Shown: positions 42,952-54,034, counted from the first letter of the stretch. The stretch: DNA of 64,000 nt from Streptomyces sp. NRRL F-5123 (GCF_000721495.1 NZ_JOHY01000058.1:22079-86078); one strand, 5' to 3'. Numbers and translations are program-made. The notes: a model not told the origin generated them from the letters alone.

Positions 42952-44982
42952 ATGTGGGACAACATGTTCCCCAACTTCCTTATCGGCCTGCGGGAAGGCC
43001 TTGAGGCAGGGCTTGTTGTCTCGATCCTGGTGGCCACCCTGGTCCGCGGCGGCAACAAGGAACGGCTGCCCCAGGTGTGGACCGGCGTTGCCGCCGCGGT
43101 CGGCTTGTCGCTCAGCTTCGGTGCGGTGCTGACGTTCAGCTCGCAGCAGATGGCCACCACCGCCCAGGAGGCTTTCGGCGGCTTCCTCTCGGTGGTCGCG
43201 GTGGCCTTCGTCACCGTGATGATCTTCTGGATGCGCCGGAACGCGCGCAATCTGTCCGGGGAGATCAAGGAGAAGGTGGCAGCCGCGCTCACCATGGGCG
43301 CCGGCGCGCTGGTCGTCACGAGTTTCCTCGCGGTCGGCCGCGAGGGACTGGAGACCGCGCTCTTCCTGTGGACCAACGCGCAGACCGCGCACGGGTCCAG
43401 CGCCGGGCCGCTGCTCGGCGGCGCGATCGGCCTCGTGCTGGCGACCGGACTGTGCCGGGGGCTCTACACGCGCGTCCTGAAGATCAACCTGACCAGGTTC
43501 TTCACCTGGACCGGCTTCGGGCTGATCGTCATCGCGGCCGGCGTGCTCGGTTACGGCCTTCGCGACCTCCAGGAGGGCAAGGTCCTGCCGGGCGGTGGCT
43601 CGTACCTGGTGGACGTCTCCGCGCACGTCGACGCGACCTCGTGGTACGCACAGCTCGTACAGGGAGTGCTCAACCTCACCACGCAGATGACGTGGCTTCA
43701 GGTCGTGGCGTACGTGGTGTACCTGGCCGTGGTCATGAGCCTGTTCGTGCGTGGGCTGCGGGCCGCGCCCGCGGCGGCGAAGCCGGCGGCCGCCGCGGCG
43801 CCCGCGGGCGTGGTCGCCGCCCGGCGTGTGCCGCGCTGGACCGTACCGGTCGCCGTCCTCGCCGTCCCGGCCGTCGCCGCCGGCGTCGTCATCGCCGCGT
43901 CCGGCGGGAAGAAGCCGGCAGCCTCGACCGTGAGCGTGTCGGAGACGGCCTGCGGCGAGGGTTTCACGGCCCCGCAGCCCGGCCGCCAGACGTTCCGCAT
44001 GCACAACACCGGCGACAAGGCGTCCGAGGTCTACCTCATCGACCCGGCCAGCAATGCGGTGTACGGCGAGATCGAGGGTCTGGCCCCCGGCACCACCCGC
44101 GACCTCGTCGCCACCGTCGGCAGCGGCGCGTACGCCTGGCGCTGCGTGCCGACCGGCGGCAAGGCGGTGACCTCCGCGACGGTACGGGTCAGTGGCGGCG
44201 GCTCCGCCAAGCCCGTGCTTCCGCTCGCCGCCACGGAGCTGGAACCGCCGCTCGCCGCGTACCGGACGTACGTGGACGCCGGGCTCGGCAAGCTCCGGAC
44301 GCAGACCGCGAAGCTCGCCGCCGACCTCGAGGCCGGGGACCTCGGCGCGGCCCGGACCGACTGGCTGACCGCGCACCTCACGTACTCCTCGCTCGGCGCG
44401 GCCTACGGCACCTTCGCCGACTTCGACGCGAAGATCGACGGCCGCAAGGACGGCCTTCCCGGCGGCGTCACCGACCCGGACTTCACCGGCTTCCACCGCA
44501 TCGAGTACGGCCTGTGGCACGGGCAGTCCGCAGCGGCCCTGCGCCCCTTCGCCGACCAGCTCGACAAGGACGTGACCGGGCTGCACAAGGCGTTCCCCAC
44601 GCAGGACTTCGACCCGTCCGACCTGCCGCTGCGCAGCCACGAGATCCTGGAGAACACCCTCCAGTTCGAGCTGACGGGCGGCACCGACCAGGGCAGCGGC
44701 AGCAACCTGGCCACCGCCGACGCCAACCTGGCCGGCACCCGCGAACTGCTGGACGTACTGCGCCCGCTGATCACCCGCCGGGCGCCGCAACAGCTCGTAG
44801 TCATCGACGCCGACATCGCACGACTGCAGCGCCTGCTCGACGCCGCGCACCACGGCGCCGCGTGGACGCCGGTCGAGAAGCTGGACTCGACGGCACGGCA
44901 GAAGATCAACGGTGCGACCGGGCAGCTACTGGAGGACCTGGCACCGGTGCCCGACCTCCTCGAGGTCCGGAAGTCCGCGTGA
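42952..44982 (+). CDS. efeU: Fused ferrous/ferric iron permease EfeU with EfeO domain
   Basis: A 676-residue fusion. Residues 1-270 are an FTR1/EfeU permease with seven helices and two iron-binding REGLE motifs (R14-E18 and about R130-E134). After a linker and an extra helix (about 295-320), residues 325-675 are EfeO: a cupredoxin-like part ([11 protein letters not shown]) and an imelysin-like M75 domain with the HxxE metal motif at His515 (FHRIEYGLW). Most bacteria encode EfeU and EfeO separately; here the periplasmic iron-binding subunit is tethered to the permease. Followed by efeB after 127 bases, giving a complete EfeUOB system under an iron box. Confidence 0.9.
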   Translation: MWDNMFPNFLIGLREGLEAGLVVSILVATLVRGGNKERLPQVWTGVAAAVGLSLSFGAVLTFSSQQMATTAQEAFGGFLSVVAVAFVTVMIFWMRRNARNLSGEIKEKVAAALTMGAGALVVTSFLAVGREGLETALFLWTNAQTAHGSSAGPLLGGAIGLVLATGLCRGLYTRVLKINLTRFFTWTGFGLIVIAAGVLGYGLRDLQEGKVLPGGGSYLVDVSAHVDATSWYAQLVQGVLNLTTQMTWLQVVAYVVYLAVVMSLFVRGLRAAPAAAKPAAAAAPAGVVAARRVPRWTVPVAVLAVPAVAAGVVIAASGGKKPAASTVSVSETACGEGFTAPQPGRQTFRMHNTGDKASEVYLIDPASNAVYGEIEGLAPGTTRDLVATVGSGAYAWRCVPTGGKAVTSATVRVSGGGSAKPVLPLAATELEPPLAAYRTYVDAGLGKLRTQTAKLAADLEAGDLGAARTDWLTAHLTYSSLGAAYGTFADFDAKIDGRKDGLPGGVTDPDFTGFHRIEYGLWHGQSAAALRPFADQLDKDVTGLHKAFPTQDFDPSDLPLRSHEILENTLQFELTGGTDQGSGSNLATADANLAGTRELLDVLRPLITRRAPQQLVVIDADIARLQRLLDAAHHGAAWTPVEKLDSTARQKINGATGQLLEDLAPVPDLLEVRKSA

Positions 44983-45109
44983 CGAGCAACCCCCTCCGCC
45001 TGCCACCACGCCCGTCGCGGCCCTGCAGGCGACCGACCGGCCGACCCGCGCCGCACACCCGCCTGCCAGCCAGCACCCCGCCCCGCCCCGCCCCGAAGGG
45101 AAGCCTCCC

Positions 45110-46429
45110 ATGTCCGCCGACTCCCCCCGCCCTGAAGGGCACGAGGCCCCGGCCGTACCGCAGGGCGCCTGCCCGACGGGCGCAGGACGCCGGTCCTTCG
45201 TGAAGACCGCGTTCGGCGCGGGAGCCGGCGCGGCCGCGCTGGCCGGCGGCGGCTTCGCACTGACCTCGGCGACGGGCAGCGGCACCGCCCGCGCGTCGGA
45301 CTCCGCCGTACCGGGCCGCGCCCCCGCCGTCCCCTTCCACGGCGTGCACCAGGCGGGCATCACCACCCCCGCCCCGGCCGCGGCCACCTTCGTCTCGTTC
45401 GACGTCATCGCCGACAACCGGGCGGAACTCGCCGACCTGCTGCGTACGCTCACCGACCGGGCCCGCTTCCTGACCGCCGGCGGCACACCTGCCGACCTCG
45501 GTGTCGGCGCCCCGCCCTCCGACAACGGCATCCTCGGCCCGACGGTCCCCGCCGACGCCCTCACCGTGACCCTCGGCGTCGGCGCGTCCCTCTTCGACGA
45601 CCGTTACGGCCTGGCCGCCGCCAAGCCGCGACGCCTCGGCCCCATGCGGGTCTTCCCCAACGACAACCTCCAGGCCGCCGAGTGCCACGGCGACCTCTCG
45701 CTGCAGATCTGCGGCGGCAGCACGGACACCGTGCTGCACGCCCTGCGCGACATCGCCCGCCACACCCGCGGGGCGATGCAGATCAAGTGGCGCATCGACG
45801 GCTTCCAGAACGCCCCGCGCCCCACCGGAGCACAGCGCAACCTGCTCGGTTTCAAGGACGGCATCGCCAACCCCGACGTGTCCTCCACCAGGGAGATGGA
45901 CCGTCTGGTGTGGGTCACCGACGGCCTCGGCGAACCCTCCTGGGCCACCGGCGGCAGCTACCAGGTCATCCGGATCATCCGGATGCTCGTGGAGTTCTGG
46001 GACCGCGTCTCCCTCACCGAGCAGGAGAAGATGTTCGGCCGCCGCAAGGACACCGGCGCACCCCTGGACGGCGCCCAGGAGACCGACCCCCCCAACTACT
46101 CCAAGGACCCCGACGGCAACGCCATCCCGCTGGACGCCCACATCCGCATGGCCAACCCGCGCACGGCCAGGACCGACGACTCCCGCATCCTGCGCCGCGG
46201 CTTCAACTACGACCGCGGCGTCGACTCCGTCGGCAACCTCGACATGGGCCTGGTCTTCTGCTGCTACCAGCAGGACGTCGTGCGGCAGTTCGAGGCCGTG
46301 CAGACCCGCCTCGTCGACGAACCACTCGTCGACTACATCTCCCCGGTCGGCGGTGGCTACTTCTTCGTCCTCCCCGGCGTCCACGACACGCGCGACTGGT
46401 GGGGACGAGGGCTGCTCGATGCGGGCTGA
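45110..46429 (+). CDS. efeB: EfeB, Tat-exported DyP-type heme peroxidase
   Basis: A 439-residue precursor. The Tat signal is [19 protein letters not shown] (residues 24-60). The DyP fold has the GxxDG distal motif GFKDGIANP (Asp about 250), the proximal heme His region [11 protein letters not shown], and Arg in RRGFNYDRG. In EfeUOB systems it oxidises ferrous iron or delivers it from heme, feeding the EfeU permease. The gap from efeUO contains no terminator, so they form one operon. Length is normal. Confidence 0.92.
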   Translation: MSADSPRPEGHEAPAVPQGACPTGAGRRSFVKTAFGAGAGAAALAGGGFALTSATGSGTARASDSAVPGRAPAVPFHGVHQAGITTPAPAAATFVSFDVIADNRAELADLLRTLTDRARFLTAGGTPADLGVGAPPSDNGILGPTVPADALTVTLGVGASLFDDRYGLAAAKPRRLGPMRVFPNDNLQAAECHGDLSLQICGGSTDTVLHALRDIARHTRGAMQIKWRIDGFQNAPRPTGAQRNLLGFKDGIANPDVSSTREMDRLVWVTDGLGEPSWATGGSYQVIRIIRMLVEFWDRVSLTEQEKMFGRRKDTGAPLDGAQETDPPNYSKDPDGNAIPLDAHIRMANPRTARTDDSRILRRGFNYDRGVDSVGNLDMGLVFCCYQQDVVRQFEAVQTRLVDEPLVDYISPVGGGYFFVLPGVHDTRDWWGRGLLDAG

Positions 46430-46807
46430 TGCCCGTCGGCAGTCACGAACCGTCTCGTAGCAGGGCCGCGATGCGAGGGCATCGTCCCGGCCGAGCTGCG
46501 TGTCGCGGTCCCACCGGAGGTACCCGAGCCGGTCCGCGTGCCGGAAGGCATCACGCACCTGGAGTTCCGCCGGCAGAACCGACTCCGCGGGACCCCGCAC
46601 GACTACCGGCGAGCCGCGTGACCGGCCCGGACGATGAATCGGCACCCGCAATGCCGGCGGTACGCCCGAGGCGGCCGATCGTGAACGGCTGCCACGCGGC
46701 CCGGGGGGTCAGCCCCGTGCTCTCCTCGCTGGTCGGGGCGGGCGCCGACGCGGAAGCGTCCCGCCACCCGGAGGTGGCGGGGCGCCCGTGGTCGGCGCGG
46801 GGCGGGG
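46430..46807. other. Intergenic region with an unexplained open tail
   Basis: About 380 bases. A plus-strand frame ending at 46621 reads VPAELRVAVPPEVPEPVRVP and then THLEFRRQNRLRG, with no start or ribosome binding site; it has the codon bias of a gene and may be the last 50 residues of a lost one. I cannot name it. No terminator is obvious after efeB. Confidence 0.3.
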
Positions 46808-49471
46808 CTACTTCAGCGAACCGGCGTCGATCGCGTACAGACCGCGGCCGTGGGTGGCCGCGTAGATCCGGCCGTCGGGGCCGGGCTTGAGCTGGAGCAC
46901 CGCGACCGCCGGCATGCGGCCGACGCGCTCCCAGCCGGTGTGGTGGGGGGCGCGGTAGACGACGCCCATGTCGGTGGCGAGCACGAGGCCGCCGTCGGGC
47001 CGCGCCAGCAGCGCGTCGGCCGGCACGTCCGGCAGGTTCGCGGAGATGTCCTTCCAGGTGGTGCCGCCGTCGTGCGACTCGAAGACGTGGCCGAAGCCGG
47101 CGCCCGGGCCCTCCGTCCAATGCCGCGAGAAGCCGTTCACGGCGAGGTAGACGTGCGCGGAGTCGGACGGGTCGACGGTGAGCCCGGCGAGGTAGCGGTT
47201 GGGCACCGCGCCCTGGGCGCCCGTGGAGGGCAGGTCGACCTGGTGCCAGCCGGTACCGTCCTCGTTGCCGACGGCCAGGCCGCGCGTGAAGCCCTGGTTG
47301 TTGCAGGGCCCGCACCACGCGGCGTACACCTTGCCGCCCTGCGCCGCGACCGCGGTGGCGGTGTGGCCGGCGCCGAGGTCGAAGGCGTCCGTCCACTCGT
47401 CCCCGCTGCGGATGGCGTAGCCGTGGGTCTGCACCCACACGTGCTGCCCGCCCGCGACCCACACGTCACCGTTCTCGGTGTCGGCGGTCAGCGGCGCGGT
47501 GAAGCGGGCGGCGCCGGTCTCGTTGTCCGGCGGGGCCACGTCGTAGCTGGTGGCCTTCGTCGGGTCCTCCACCCAGGCACCGTCGTTGACCGCGCAGTTC
47601 TGCGTGACGTTGACGGCGAGGTAGACGTACTCCTGGGCGATGTTGCAGCCGTTCGCCGGGTCGGTGAGGGTGTCGCCGCCGTCGCCGCCGAAGTTGGAGC
47701 CCATCACCTTGTCTCCGGCGCGGAGCTGGGACTGGCCGTTGTCCTGCAGGCCGCCGTTGACGGCCAGGCCGTGCCCGGCCGGGTCCTTGCCGACGCCCAC
47801 CGAGTAGTACTGCAGGGTGTCGATGGTGCCGTCGTTGGTGGAGACCCAGTCGGTGGCGTGGCCGTCCGCGTCCTTGTGGCCGTTGAGCGGGCGCTTGTAG
47901 ACGCCGCCGTCGTCGCCGACGTAGACGTAGGACTTCCCGTGGTAGCTGCCGACCGCCACCGCGTGCTGGTCGGGGTGGGTCGTCGGCTGGCAGTCACCGG
48001 TCTGCTCGGCCGGGTCGATGCTCCAGCAGGGGAAGTAGAAGTTCCAGTACGCGCCGACGGCCGACCAGCTGGAGCCGCCGTCCGTGGTCTCGAAGACCTC
48101 TTCCAGACCGGCGTACACGTGGTCGGGGTTCGTCGGGTCGACCTGGAGGAACTCGTTGTACCAGGCCTGGCTGCCCGGCGGGTCCAGGGCCGAGCCGGCG
48201 GCGGCCAGGGTGTCGGCGTCCGCGATCCTGGTCCAGGGGCCGAGCGGGCTGCCGGACTTCGAGACGTAGATGCCGTCCAGGATGGTCGCGTCCCCGGCGT
48301 TCAGCTTCTCCGGCGACTGGTTGACGGCGTAGTACCGCGAGCCGTCGGCGGACCGCGCGAAGGTCACGTTGCCCACGTCGTCCGGGTCGGTCGGCAGCGC
48401 GCCGAGCGAGTCGACCCTGGTCCAGGTGCCGTGCTGCTTGGTGTAGAAGCCGTTGTAGGTGTCACCGCTGCGCCACCCGATCGCCAGCATCACCTTGCCG
48501 GGGTCGCGCGGGTCGATCGCCACGTCGTTGGCGATGTTCTTGTACGGCGCGTTCGGGTCGTGGGCCAGCGTGCCGCCCGGCAGGTAGTCGGGGTTGGGGG
48601 CGAACTCCAGCGTCCAGGGGCCGCGCAGGTCGCTGGTGGAGTGGCTCCACACACCCTCGCTCGTGGACGCCCACACCCGGTCGCCGCCGAAGCGCAGGGT
48701 GTGGATCGTGGTGGAGTCGAGCTCCTTGCCGCCCACCCGGTCGGACGCGGTGAAGGTGCCGGACCGCGGGTGGCTGAGGACGTACACGCCGCTGCCCTGG
48801 TAGGCGTCGGCGTTCGTGGTGGCCTCGCCGGTGCCGAGCCACAGCCGGCCGCCCTTGTCGAGCGCGAGGGCGCCGGTGGCCTGGGTCGGCAGCGTGTCGC
48901 TGATCGGCTGCCAGTGCCCGCCGCCGGTGGACGAGCGCCAGACGCCGCCGCCGGCGCTGCCCTCGTAGACGTAGCCGCCGTCGTCCGCCGCCAGCGCCGC
49001 GGCCCGGCCGGTCACCAGGCCCGCTCCGCCGCTGGAGTTCGAGTCGTAGTCGCGGTAGCGGGGGTCGTCGGAGTCGTACGGCAGCCCCGTGAGGTGCTGC
49101 CAGCTGCTGCCGGTCGAGGGCAGCTTGTTCAGCTGGTCCCAGGCCGCGGAGAACGCGCCCGGCGCGACGACGCCGGGCGAGGTGCGGGCCTCGGCGTACT
49201 GGGCCGCGCCCTCGGCGATCTCGTCGGACTCCTCACCGCTGTCGTCGTCCCCGCCGTCGTCCTTGCCGGCCGGCGTCGCGGTGGCGTCCTGCTCGGCGGC
49301 CTTCTCCGCGGCCAGCCGCGGGTGGGTGGCGTGGCCGCCGGGGGCGGCACCCGCCGGGAACGCGAACAGTGCGGCCAGCGCGGCCGCCACCGGTACAGCG
49401 AGCCAGTGTCTTTTCCGGGCTGAAGCGTGCAACAGGTAACCCCTTGCGTAGCGCGGTGTCGGTCTGTGCAT
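46808..49471 (-). CDS. Secreted BNR/VPS10-type beta-propeller protein
   Basis: An 887-residue exported protein. Signal: RKRHWLAVPVAAALAALFAF, cut near AGAAP, followed by an acidic Asp/Glu-rich linker (about 55-90). The body is two seven-bladed BNR-type propellers, as in sortilin/Vps10 and xyloglucanase-like proteins: repeated Asp-box-like segments GGVWRSSTGGGHW, VFETTDGGSSW, VFESHDGGTTW, and the family's usual ending ATHGRGLYAID. Conserved cysteines (FPCWS, GDCQP, WCGPC) suggest disulfides. GH74-type catalytic Asp residues could be present but I cannot place them confidently, so glycosidase activity is uncertain. Monocistronic. Confidence 0.75.
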   Translation of the reverse strand: MHRPTPRYARGYLLHASARKRHWLAVPVAAALAALFAFPAGAAPGGHATHPRLAAEKAAEQDATATPAGKDDGGDDDSGEESDEIAEGAAQYAEARTSPGVVAPGAFSAAWDQLNKLPSTGSSWQHLTGLPYDSDDPRYRDYDSNSSGGAGLVTGRAAALAADDGGYVYEGSAGGGVWRSSTGGGHWQPISDTLPTQATGALALDKGGRLWLGTGEATTNADAYQGSGVYVLSHPRSGTFTASDRVGGKELDSTTIHTLRFGGDRVWASTSEGVWSHSTSDLRGPWTLEFAPNPDYLPGGTLAHDPNAPYKNIANDVAIDPRDPGKVMLAIGWRSGDTYNGFYTKQHGTWTRVDSLGALPTDPDDVGNVTFARSADGSRYYAVNQSPEKLNAGDATILDGIYVSKSGSPLGPWTRIADADTLAAAGSALDPPGSQAWYNEFLQVDPTNPDHVYAGLEEVFETTDGGSSWSAVGAYWNFYFPCWSIDPAEQTGDCQPTTHPDQHAVAVGSYHGKSYVYVGDDGGVYKRPLNGHKDADGHATDWVSTNDGTIDTLQYYSVGVGKDPAGHGLAVNGGLQDNGQSQLRAGDKVMGSNFGGDGGDTLTDPANGCNIAQEYVYLAVNVTQNCAVNDGAWVEDPTKATSYDVAPPDNETGAARFTAPLTADTENGDVWVAGGQHVWVQTHGYAIRSGDEWTDAFDLGAGHTATAVAAQGGKVYAAWCGPCNNQGFTRGLAVGNEDGTGWHQVDLPSTGAQGAVPNRYLAGLTVDPSDSAHVYLAVNGFSRHWTEGPGAGFGHVFESHDGGTTWKDISANLPDVPADALLARPDGGLVLATDMGVVYRAPHHTGWERVGRMPAVAVLQLKPGPDGRIYAATHGRGLYAIDAGSLK

Positions 49472-49489
49472 TTGGTTTGTGCATTTGGT
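49465..49489. repeat. 13-base-period direct repeat over the BNR gene start
   Basis: TGTGCATTTGGT occurs at 49465-49476 and 49478-49489. Each copy contains a CAT, so the minus strand has two ATG codons 13 bases apart; only the one at 49471 is in frame with the BNR protein. Confidence 0.7.
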
Positions 49490-49868
49490 CTGCGCACGTC
49501 AGAGTTGATCACGGTGGGCCCGTCAGATGTCCGGTCCGGAGCCGAATTTGAGGGAAAATTGGCACAGCCAGGGCCGCATGACAGCAGCCAAGGGCGTGAG
49601 TGGTCTCCCTTTCGGGATGGTTGGTCCCGGTGGATACGTCAAAGGACCCGAGCGCCGTCGCGGGCGGGACGGCGGCGAGCCGCCCTGTTGACGTGCCGGG
49701 CGTCTCGACGCGTCGGGCTCCCGTTGGGCTCGGGCCCTTGCGGGAACAAGTCCGTTGCTGCACGCCCCTTGAGGTGTCGGAGGGGGATGTGCCAGTCTCA
49801 TTTCGGCATTCCACCGGGGCACCGCCCGGGGGTGCCCGACCGCACATGCCTGACCCCCCACGCTGAAT

Positions 49869-49880
49869 GTGAGCGCTCAC
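49869..49880. promoter_or_regulatory. LacI-type operator
   Basis: Perfect 12-base palindrome GTGAGCGCTCAC, flanked by AT-rich sequence. The central GCGC dyad is the core of LacI/GalR-family operators such as CebR sites, which govern polysaccharide-degradation genes in Streptomyces. Confidence 0.55.
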
Positions 49881-49923
49881 TTTTTTCGTGAGCGACCACG
49901 TTCTCCCTTTCAGGAGTGCCGCT

Positions 49924-50016
49924 GTGATCCGAGGACAAACCCTGCCCTGGCTCCGTCGTCCGCCGCTTCCACCGGGAGGCGCGGGGATCTCGCGCGGCCG
50001 GCCGGCCCGCTTCTGA
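49924..50016 (+). pseudogene. Short frame behind the LacI operator (probable gene start remnant)
   Basis: AGGAG seven bases before a GTG opens a 30-codon frame (VIRGQTLPWLRRPPLPPGG) that ends at 50016. With an operator directly upstream it looks like the beginning of a deleted sugar-regulated gene. The wider 49490-50290 region holds no other gene I can support. Confidence 0.3.
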
Positions 50017-50259
50017 GCGATTCACCACCGCTGTGGGCGCCGTTGCACCAGACCGCTGGTCAAGTGGCATGCCATGGGCGGTCGGCGGTGAGGACCGGCA
50101 ACCCGGGCAGCGGCCTGAAGGAGAGGGCCTGAAGTCGACCAGGCCTTCGCGTCCCGGTGGCGGACCGGTGCCGCGACGACCTCGCCGTCGCCCTCCACCT
50201 GCCGCGAACGGCGATGCGGAACCCCCTGTGAGGAACCCGGGGACGCCCCCGCCCCACCA

Positions 50260-50277
50260 TTGTTAGCGCAAACAACA
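50260..50277. promoter_or_regulatory. Second LacI-type operator, before the esterase
   Basis: TTGTTAGCGCAAACAA is nearly palindromic around GCGC (arms TTGTT/AACAA), 18 bases before the esterase start, in place to block it. Confidence 0.5.
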
Positions 50278-50294
50278 CTGGAGGAAAAGATCCC

Positions 50295-51650
50295 ATGGCG
50301 CGAATCCGGTATTGGCAGTCCCGCCTGCTCGGCCTGATCCTCGCGGTCGTCGCCGCGATCGGTGTGGGCCTGCCCGCCGCACCTCAGGCTGCCGCGGCCT
50401 CGTTGACCCAGGTCACGAACTTCGGTACCAACCCGACCAATCTGCAGATGTACGTGTACGTGCCGAACAGCGTCAAGGCCAACCCGCCGATCCTGCTCGC
50501 ACTGCACGGCTGCCAAGGCTCCGGGCCCTACTTGTACTCCAGCACCGACTTCGGATCGCTGGCGGACCAGGACGGGTTCATCGTCATCTACCCCTCGTCC
50601 AACCCGGCCGGCAGTTGTTGGGACGTCTCGTCCGACCAGGCTCTGAGGCGGGGCGGCGGCAGTGACCCGGTCGGGCTGATGTCCATGATCACGTACACCG
50701 AGCAGCACTACGGCGGGAACCCCAACGCCGTGTACGTGACCGGGGAGTCGTCGGGCGGGATGATGACCAACGTCATGCTCGCGGACTACCCGGACGTGTT
50801 CAAGGCCGGCGCGGCGTTCATGGGCGTGCCCTACCACTGCTTCTACACGGGCACTGTGCGCGGCTGGAACGGGCCCTGCGCCGGGGGTCAGGTCTCCATG
50901 ACCCCGCAGCAGTGGGGCGACCTGGTGCGCAACAACGCCGACCCCGGTTACACCGGGCCGCGTCCCCGGGTGCAGCTGTGGCACGGCACCGCCGACACCA
51001 CCCTGAACTACAACAACCTCGGTGAAGAGACCAAGCAGTGGACGAACGTACTCGGGGTGAGTCAGACCCCGTCCTCGACTGACACCCCGGTCGCCAACTG
51101 GAACCGTTCCCGATACGCCAACGGCTCCGGCAGCACGCAGGTCGAGACGTACAGCATCGTCGGTGCCGGGCACCAACTGCCGATCCAGGGCACGCAGATG
51201 GCCGCCTACGCCATCCACTTCATGGGCCTGGACGGTACCGGCACCACCACCGCCACCACGGGTGCGCTGCACGCGGTGGGCGCGGGCAAGTGCCTGGACG
51301 ACCCGAACTCGACGACGACGCTGGGCACCCAGCAGCAGATATACGCCTGTAACGGCCAGGCCAACCAGACCTGGACGCACACCTCGTCGAAGGAACTGAC
51401 GATCACGGTCGGAGGCAGCACCCTGTGCCTGGACGCGAACGCCAAGGGCACCGCGAACGGCACGAAGGCGGTCGTCTGGTCCTGCAACGGGCAGGCCAAC
51501 CAGCAGTGGAACGTCAACTCCAACGGCACGATCACCGGCGTCCAGTCCGGCCTGTGCCTGGACGTGACCGGAGCCTCTACCGCCAATGGAGCTCTGGCGG
51601 ACCTCTGGTCGTGCAACGGCGGTAGCAACCAGCAGTGGACCCTCGGATAG
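50295..51650 (+). CDS. Secreted CE1/PHB-depolymerase-family esterase with ricin-type lectin domain
   Basis: A 451-residue precursor. Signal cut near PQAAAAS. The alpha/beta-hydrolase (about 40-315) has the nucleophile Ser in VTGESSGGMMTN, a catalytic Asp probably in WHGTADTTLNY, and His in GAGHQLPIQ; the fold matches acetyl xylan and feruloyl esterases as well as PHB depolymerases. Residues 320-451 are a beta-trefoil CBM13 with three repeats and QxW motifs (KCLDDPNSTT, LCLDANAKGT, LCLDVTGAST; NQQW). It likely removes acyl groups from xylan. TGGAGG precedes the ATG, and a LacI-type operator sits in the promoter. Confidence 0.88.
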   Translation: MARIRYWQSRLLGLILAVVAAIGVGLPAAPQAAAASLTQVTNFGTNPTNLQMYVYVPNSVKANPPILLALHGCQGSGPYLYSSTDFGSLADQDGFIVIYPSSNPAGSCWDVSSDQALRRGGGSDPVGLMSMITYTEQHYGGNPNAVYVTGESSGGMMTNVMLADYPDVFKAGAAFMGVPYHCFYTGTVRGWNGPCAGGQVSMTPQQWGDLVRNNADPGYTGPRPRVQLWHGTADTTLNYNNLGEETKQWTNVLGVSQTPSSTDTPVANWNRSRYANGSGSTQVETYSIVGAGHQLPIQGTQMAAYAIHFMGLDGTGTTTATTGALHAVGAGKCLDDPNSTTTLGTQQQIYACNGQANQTWTHTSSKELTITVGGSTLCLDANAKGTANGTKAVVWSCNGQANQQWNVNSNGTITGVQSGLCLDVTGASTANGALADLWSCNGGSNQQWTLG

Positions 51651-51757
51651 CCGACCTCCGGGGCGGACCTCGCAGGGTGCAGATGTTGCCGTCGTGAACA
51701 CGGGGGCGACGTCTTCCCCGGCCAAACATGAGGTCGGTGGGCCCGTGGCGGTCGTGG

Positions 51758-51783
51758 CCCCGCCGGGCTGTTGCCCGGCGGGG
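51758..51783. terminator. Bidirectional terminator
   Basis: Perfect 11-base stem CCCCGCCGGGC/GCCCGGCGGGG with a TGTT loop, between the convergent esterase and kinase genes. Confidence 0.7.
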
Positions 51784-51888
51784 CGGCCGGACGCCGGCCC
51801 GGGTCGCGCTGGCGGGTGCCGATCAGTCATCTGGGCCGGTCAAGCGACATGCTGGTAGTCGTGGAGGGTTCGGTGTCCATGCCCCGAT

Positions 51889-53739
51889 TCACGGGGTGGC
51901 TGTCCACAGGCAGAGTTCGCCCCTGGAGTCGGGCCATGCGCCGGCCGCGGTGGCCAGCGTGCGGCCGTCGGGGGTGAAGGCCACTCCGGAGACCGTGGCG
52001 GTGTGGGCGGCGGTCAGGGCGGCGAGTTCCGCGCCGGTCGCCGGGTCCCAGAGGCGGACTGCCCTGTCGTTGCCGCCGCCGGCCAGCACGGTGCCGTCGG
52101 GGCTGAAGGCTACGCACTCCACGATCGACAGGATGCCCTGGTACTTGGCGCCGCGTGCGCCGGTGAGGCCGGCGAAAGTCCGGTGGCGCTCGCCGGAGAC
52201 GGCGTCGCGCAGATGGAACTGGTCGACACCGGCGCTGGCCAGCGTGCCCCCGTCCGGGCTGAACGCCAGGGAGCGGAAGGGGGACCGCGGGGACATCAGG
52301 GAGAAGAGCCGCTCGCCGGTGGCGGTGTCCCAGGCGAAGACGTGCTCGTTGGTGACGCCGGCCAGCGTCTTGCCGTTGGGGCTGAAGACCAGGTCGTTGA
52401 CGCCGTCGGAGCTGCCACGGAGGGCACGCAGGAGCGCGCCGGACCGCAGGTCCCACAGCCTGACCGGGCCGGAGCCCCCGGAAGCGAGCATCCGGCCGTC
52501 GGGGCTGAAGGCGACGGCGCTCAGGGTGGTCAGCGGCCCGCCGTGCTTCAGTTCGCGCTCCGGCTCCCCGGTGTGCGTGTTCCACAGCCTGATCAGCTTG
52601 TCCGTGCGGGTCGCCGCCAGCAGCCGGCCGTCCGGGCTGAACGCCACCGCGCTCATGTTCGACAGCCGTTTGCCGTGCCAGCCGGTCATCTCACGGAGCT
52701 GCTCGCCGGTACCGGTGTCCCACAGGCGTACGCCCTGCCCGGCGCCGGCCAGGACGCGGCCGTCGGGACTGGGCGCCAGCGCCCGTACGCCGCCGGGGAC
52801 GGGCAGCGACATGCGCAGCGTGAAACCGGTCGGCTGCGAGGCGGAATGCGGCGCGGGGGAGGGGGTGGGCACGTCGCGGCGGGTCGTCGCCAGCGGGCTG
52901 CGGATGGGCGGCGCGGGAGTCGGGGACGTGGCCAGTCCGGCGGCGAGGGCCGGCGCGTCCGGCCGGTCCCGCGGGCTCTTGGCGAGCAGAGAGGCCACCA
53001 GGTCGGCCAGCCGGCCGGGGACATCGGGGCGCCGGTCGGCAAGGGGCGGCGCGGGCACCTCCGCGTGCTGCCGCAACAACGCGTACAGCGGCTGGCGAGG
53101 CGTGAACGGCGGCTCCCCGGTGAGGAGTTCGTACATGACGCAGCCGAGCGCGTACATGTCGCTGCGGGTTTCGAGCGGCAGGTCCTGGCACTGTTCGGGC
53201 GACATGTACGCGGGCGTGCCGACCACCCGGCCGCTCTCGGTCAGGGTGGAGGTCGTGTCGGTGCCGCGGGCGATGCCGAAGTCGCAGATCTTGACCCGGC
53301 CGTCGTCCTGGAGGAAGAGGTTCGCCGGCTTCAGGTCCCGGTGGATGACGCCCCGGCTGTGCGCGGCGGCCAGGGCTTCCGCGGTCTGCCGTGACAGGTC
53401 GAGCACCGTGTCGAGCGGCAGCCCCTGCGGGTGCCGGGCCGTCAGGCGGGCCAGGTCGGCGCCGTGCAGCAGCTCCATCACGAGGAACAACTGCCCCTCG
53501 TGGCTGCCGGCGTCGTGCACGACGGTGATGCCCGGGTGCTGCAGACCCGCGAGCGTCGCCGCCTCCTTCCGGAATCTGCGCACCGCCGTCGGGTCCGCCG
53601 ACGTCTCGTGCAGTACCTTGACCGCCACGTCGCGGTCCAGCACCGTCTCGTCCCGCCCCAGCCACACCGCGCCCATGCCGCCGCGGCCCAGCACCCGTTC
53701 GAGCCGGTACCGCCCGGCCAGCACATCCCCGTTCTCCAC
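51889..53739 (-). CDS. Cytosolic Ser/Thr protein kinase with WD40 propeller
   Basis: A 616-residue Hanks-type kinase. The kinase domain (about 10-265) has [34 protein letters not shown] and the APE-equivalent MSPEQ. After a Pro/Ser-rich linker (270-325) seven WD40-like repeats follow ([34 protein letters not shown]). No transmembrane helix is present, unlike PknB-type kinases, so sensing is intracellular. GTG start with GGAGAA upstream. Divergent from the ligase-ThiF operon 296 bases away; whether it phosphorylates that pathway is unknown. Confidence 0.92.
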   Translation of the reverse strand: MENGDVLAGRYRLERVLGRGGMGAVWLGRDETVLDRDVAVKVLHETSADPTAVRRFRKEAATLAGLQHPGITVVHDAGSHEGQLFLVMELLHGADLARLTARHPQGLPLDTVLDLSRQTAEALAAAHSRGVIHRDLKPANLFLQDDGRVKICDFGIARGTDTTSTLTESGRVVGTPAYMSPEQCQDLPLETRSDMYALGCVMYELLTGEPPFTPRQPLYALLRQHAEVPAPPLADRRPDVPGRLADLVASLLAKSPRDRPDAPALAAGLATSPTPAPPIRSPLATTRRDVPTPSPAPHSASQPTGFTLRMSLPVPGGVRALAPSPDGRVLAGAGQGVRLWDTGTGEQLREMTGWHGKRLSNMSAVAFSPDGRLLAATRTDKLIRLWNTHTGEPERELKHGGPLTTLSAVAFSPDGRMLASGGSGPVRLWDLRSGALLRALRGSSDGVNDLVFSPNGKTLAGVTNEHVFAWDTATGERLFSLMSPRSPFRSLAFSPDGGTLASAGVDQFHLRDAVSGERHRTFAGLTGARGAKYQGILSIVECVAFSPDGTVLAGGGNDRAVRLWDPATGAELAALTAAHTATVSGVAFTPDGRTLATAAGAWPDSRGELCLWTATP

Positions 53740-54034
53740 CCGGCGATTCTCCGGTACGGGGCCGGGGCACGTCACTACCCCCGCCCGGGGGACCGTCGTA
53801 CCCCCCACCGCTGTCGGGCCAGGCGAAGTCGAAGCCGCCGGCCGAGACGGTCCCGCCCGGGGTGGCCCCGGCCGTACGGGGACACGAGCGCGGACACGAC
53901 GGCACCACCGCGCGGCGCGGCGCCCGCGGCGGAGCTGCGCCGGGTTCGCGCACGTCACCCGTGTGGTGCATCACCTGTGGCCGGCTGCGAGCGCCGCACA
54001 TAGCGTCGTGGTCAGCGAGAAACGCGGGGTTCCC
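53740..54034. other. Divergent promoter region between kinase and ligase genes
   Basis: About 295 GC-rich bases. I see no palindrome or hexamer pair strong enough to call. CGAGAAACGCGGGG just before 54035 probably serves as the ligase gene's ribosome binding site. Confidence 0.3.

Noticed and set aside
51728..54034. Long plus-strand extension before the ligase
   Set aside because: It is antisense to the WD40-kinase, which has complete kinase and WD motifs; the ligase domain begins only after 54035.
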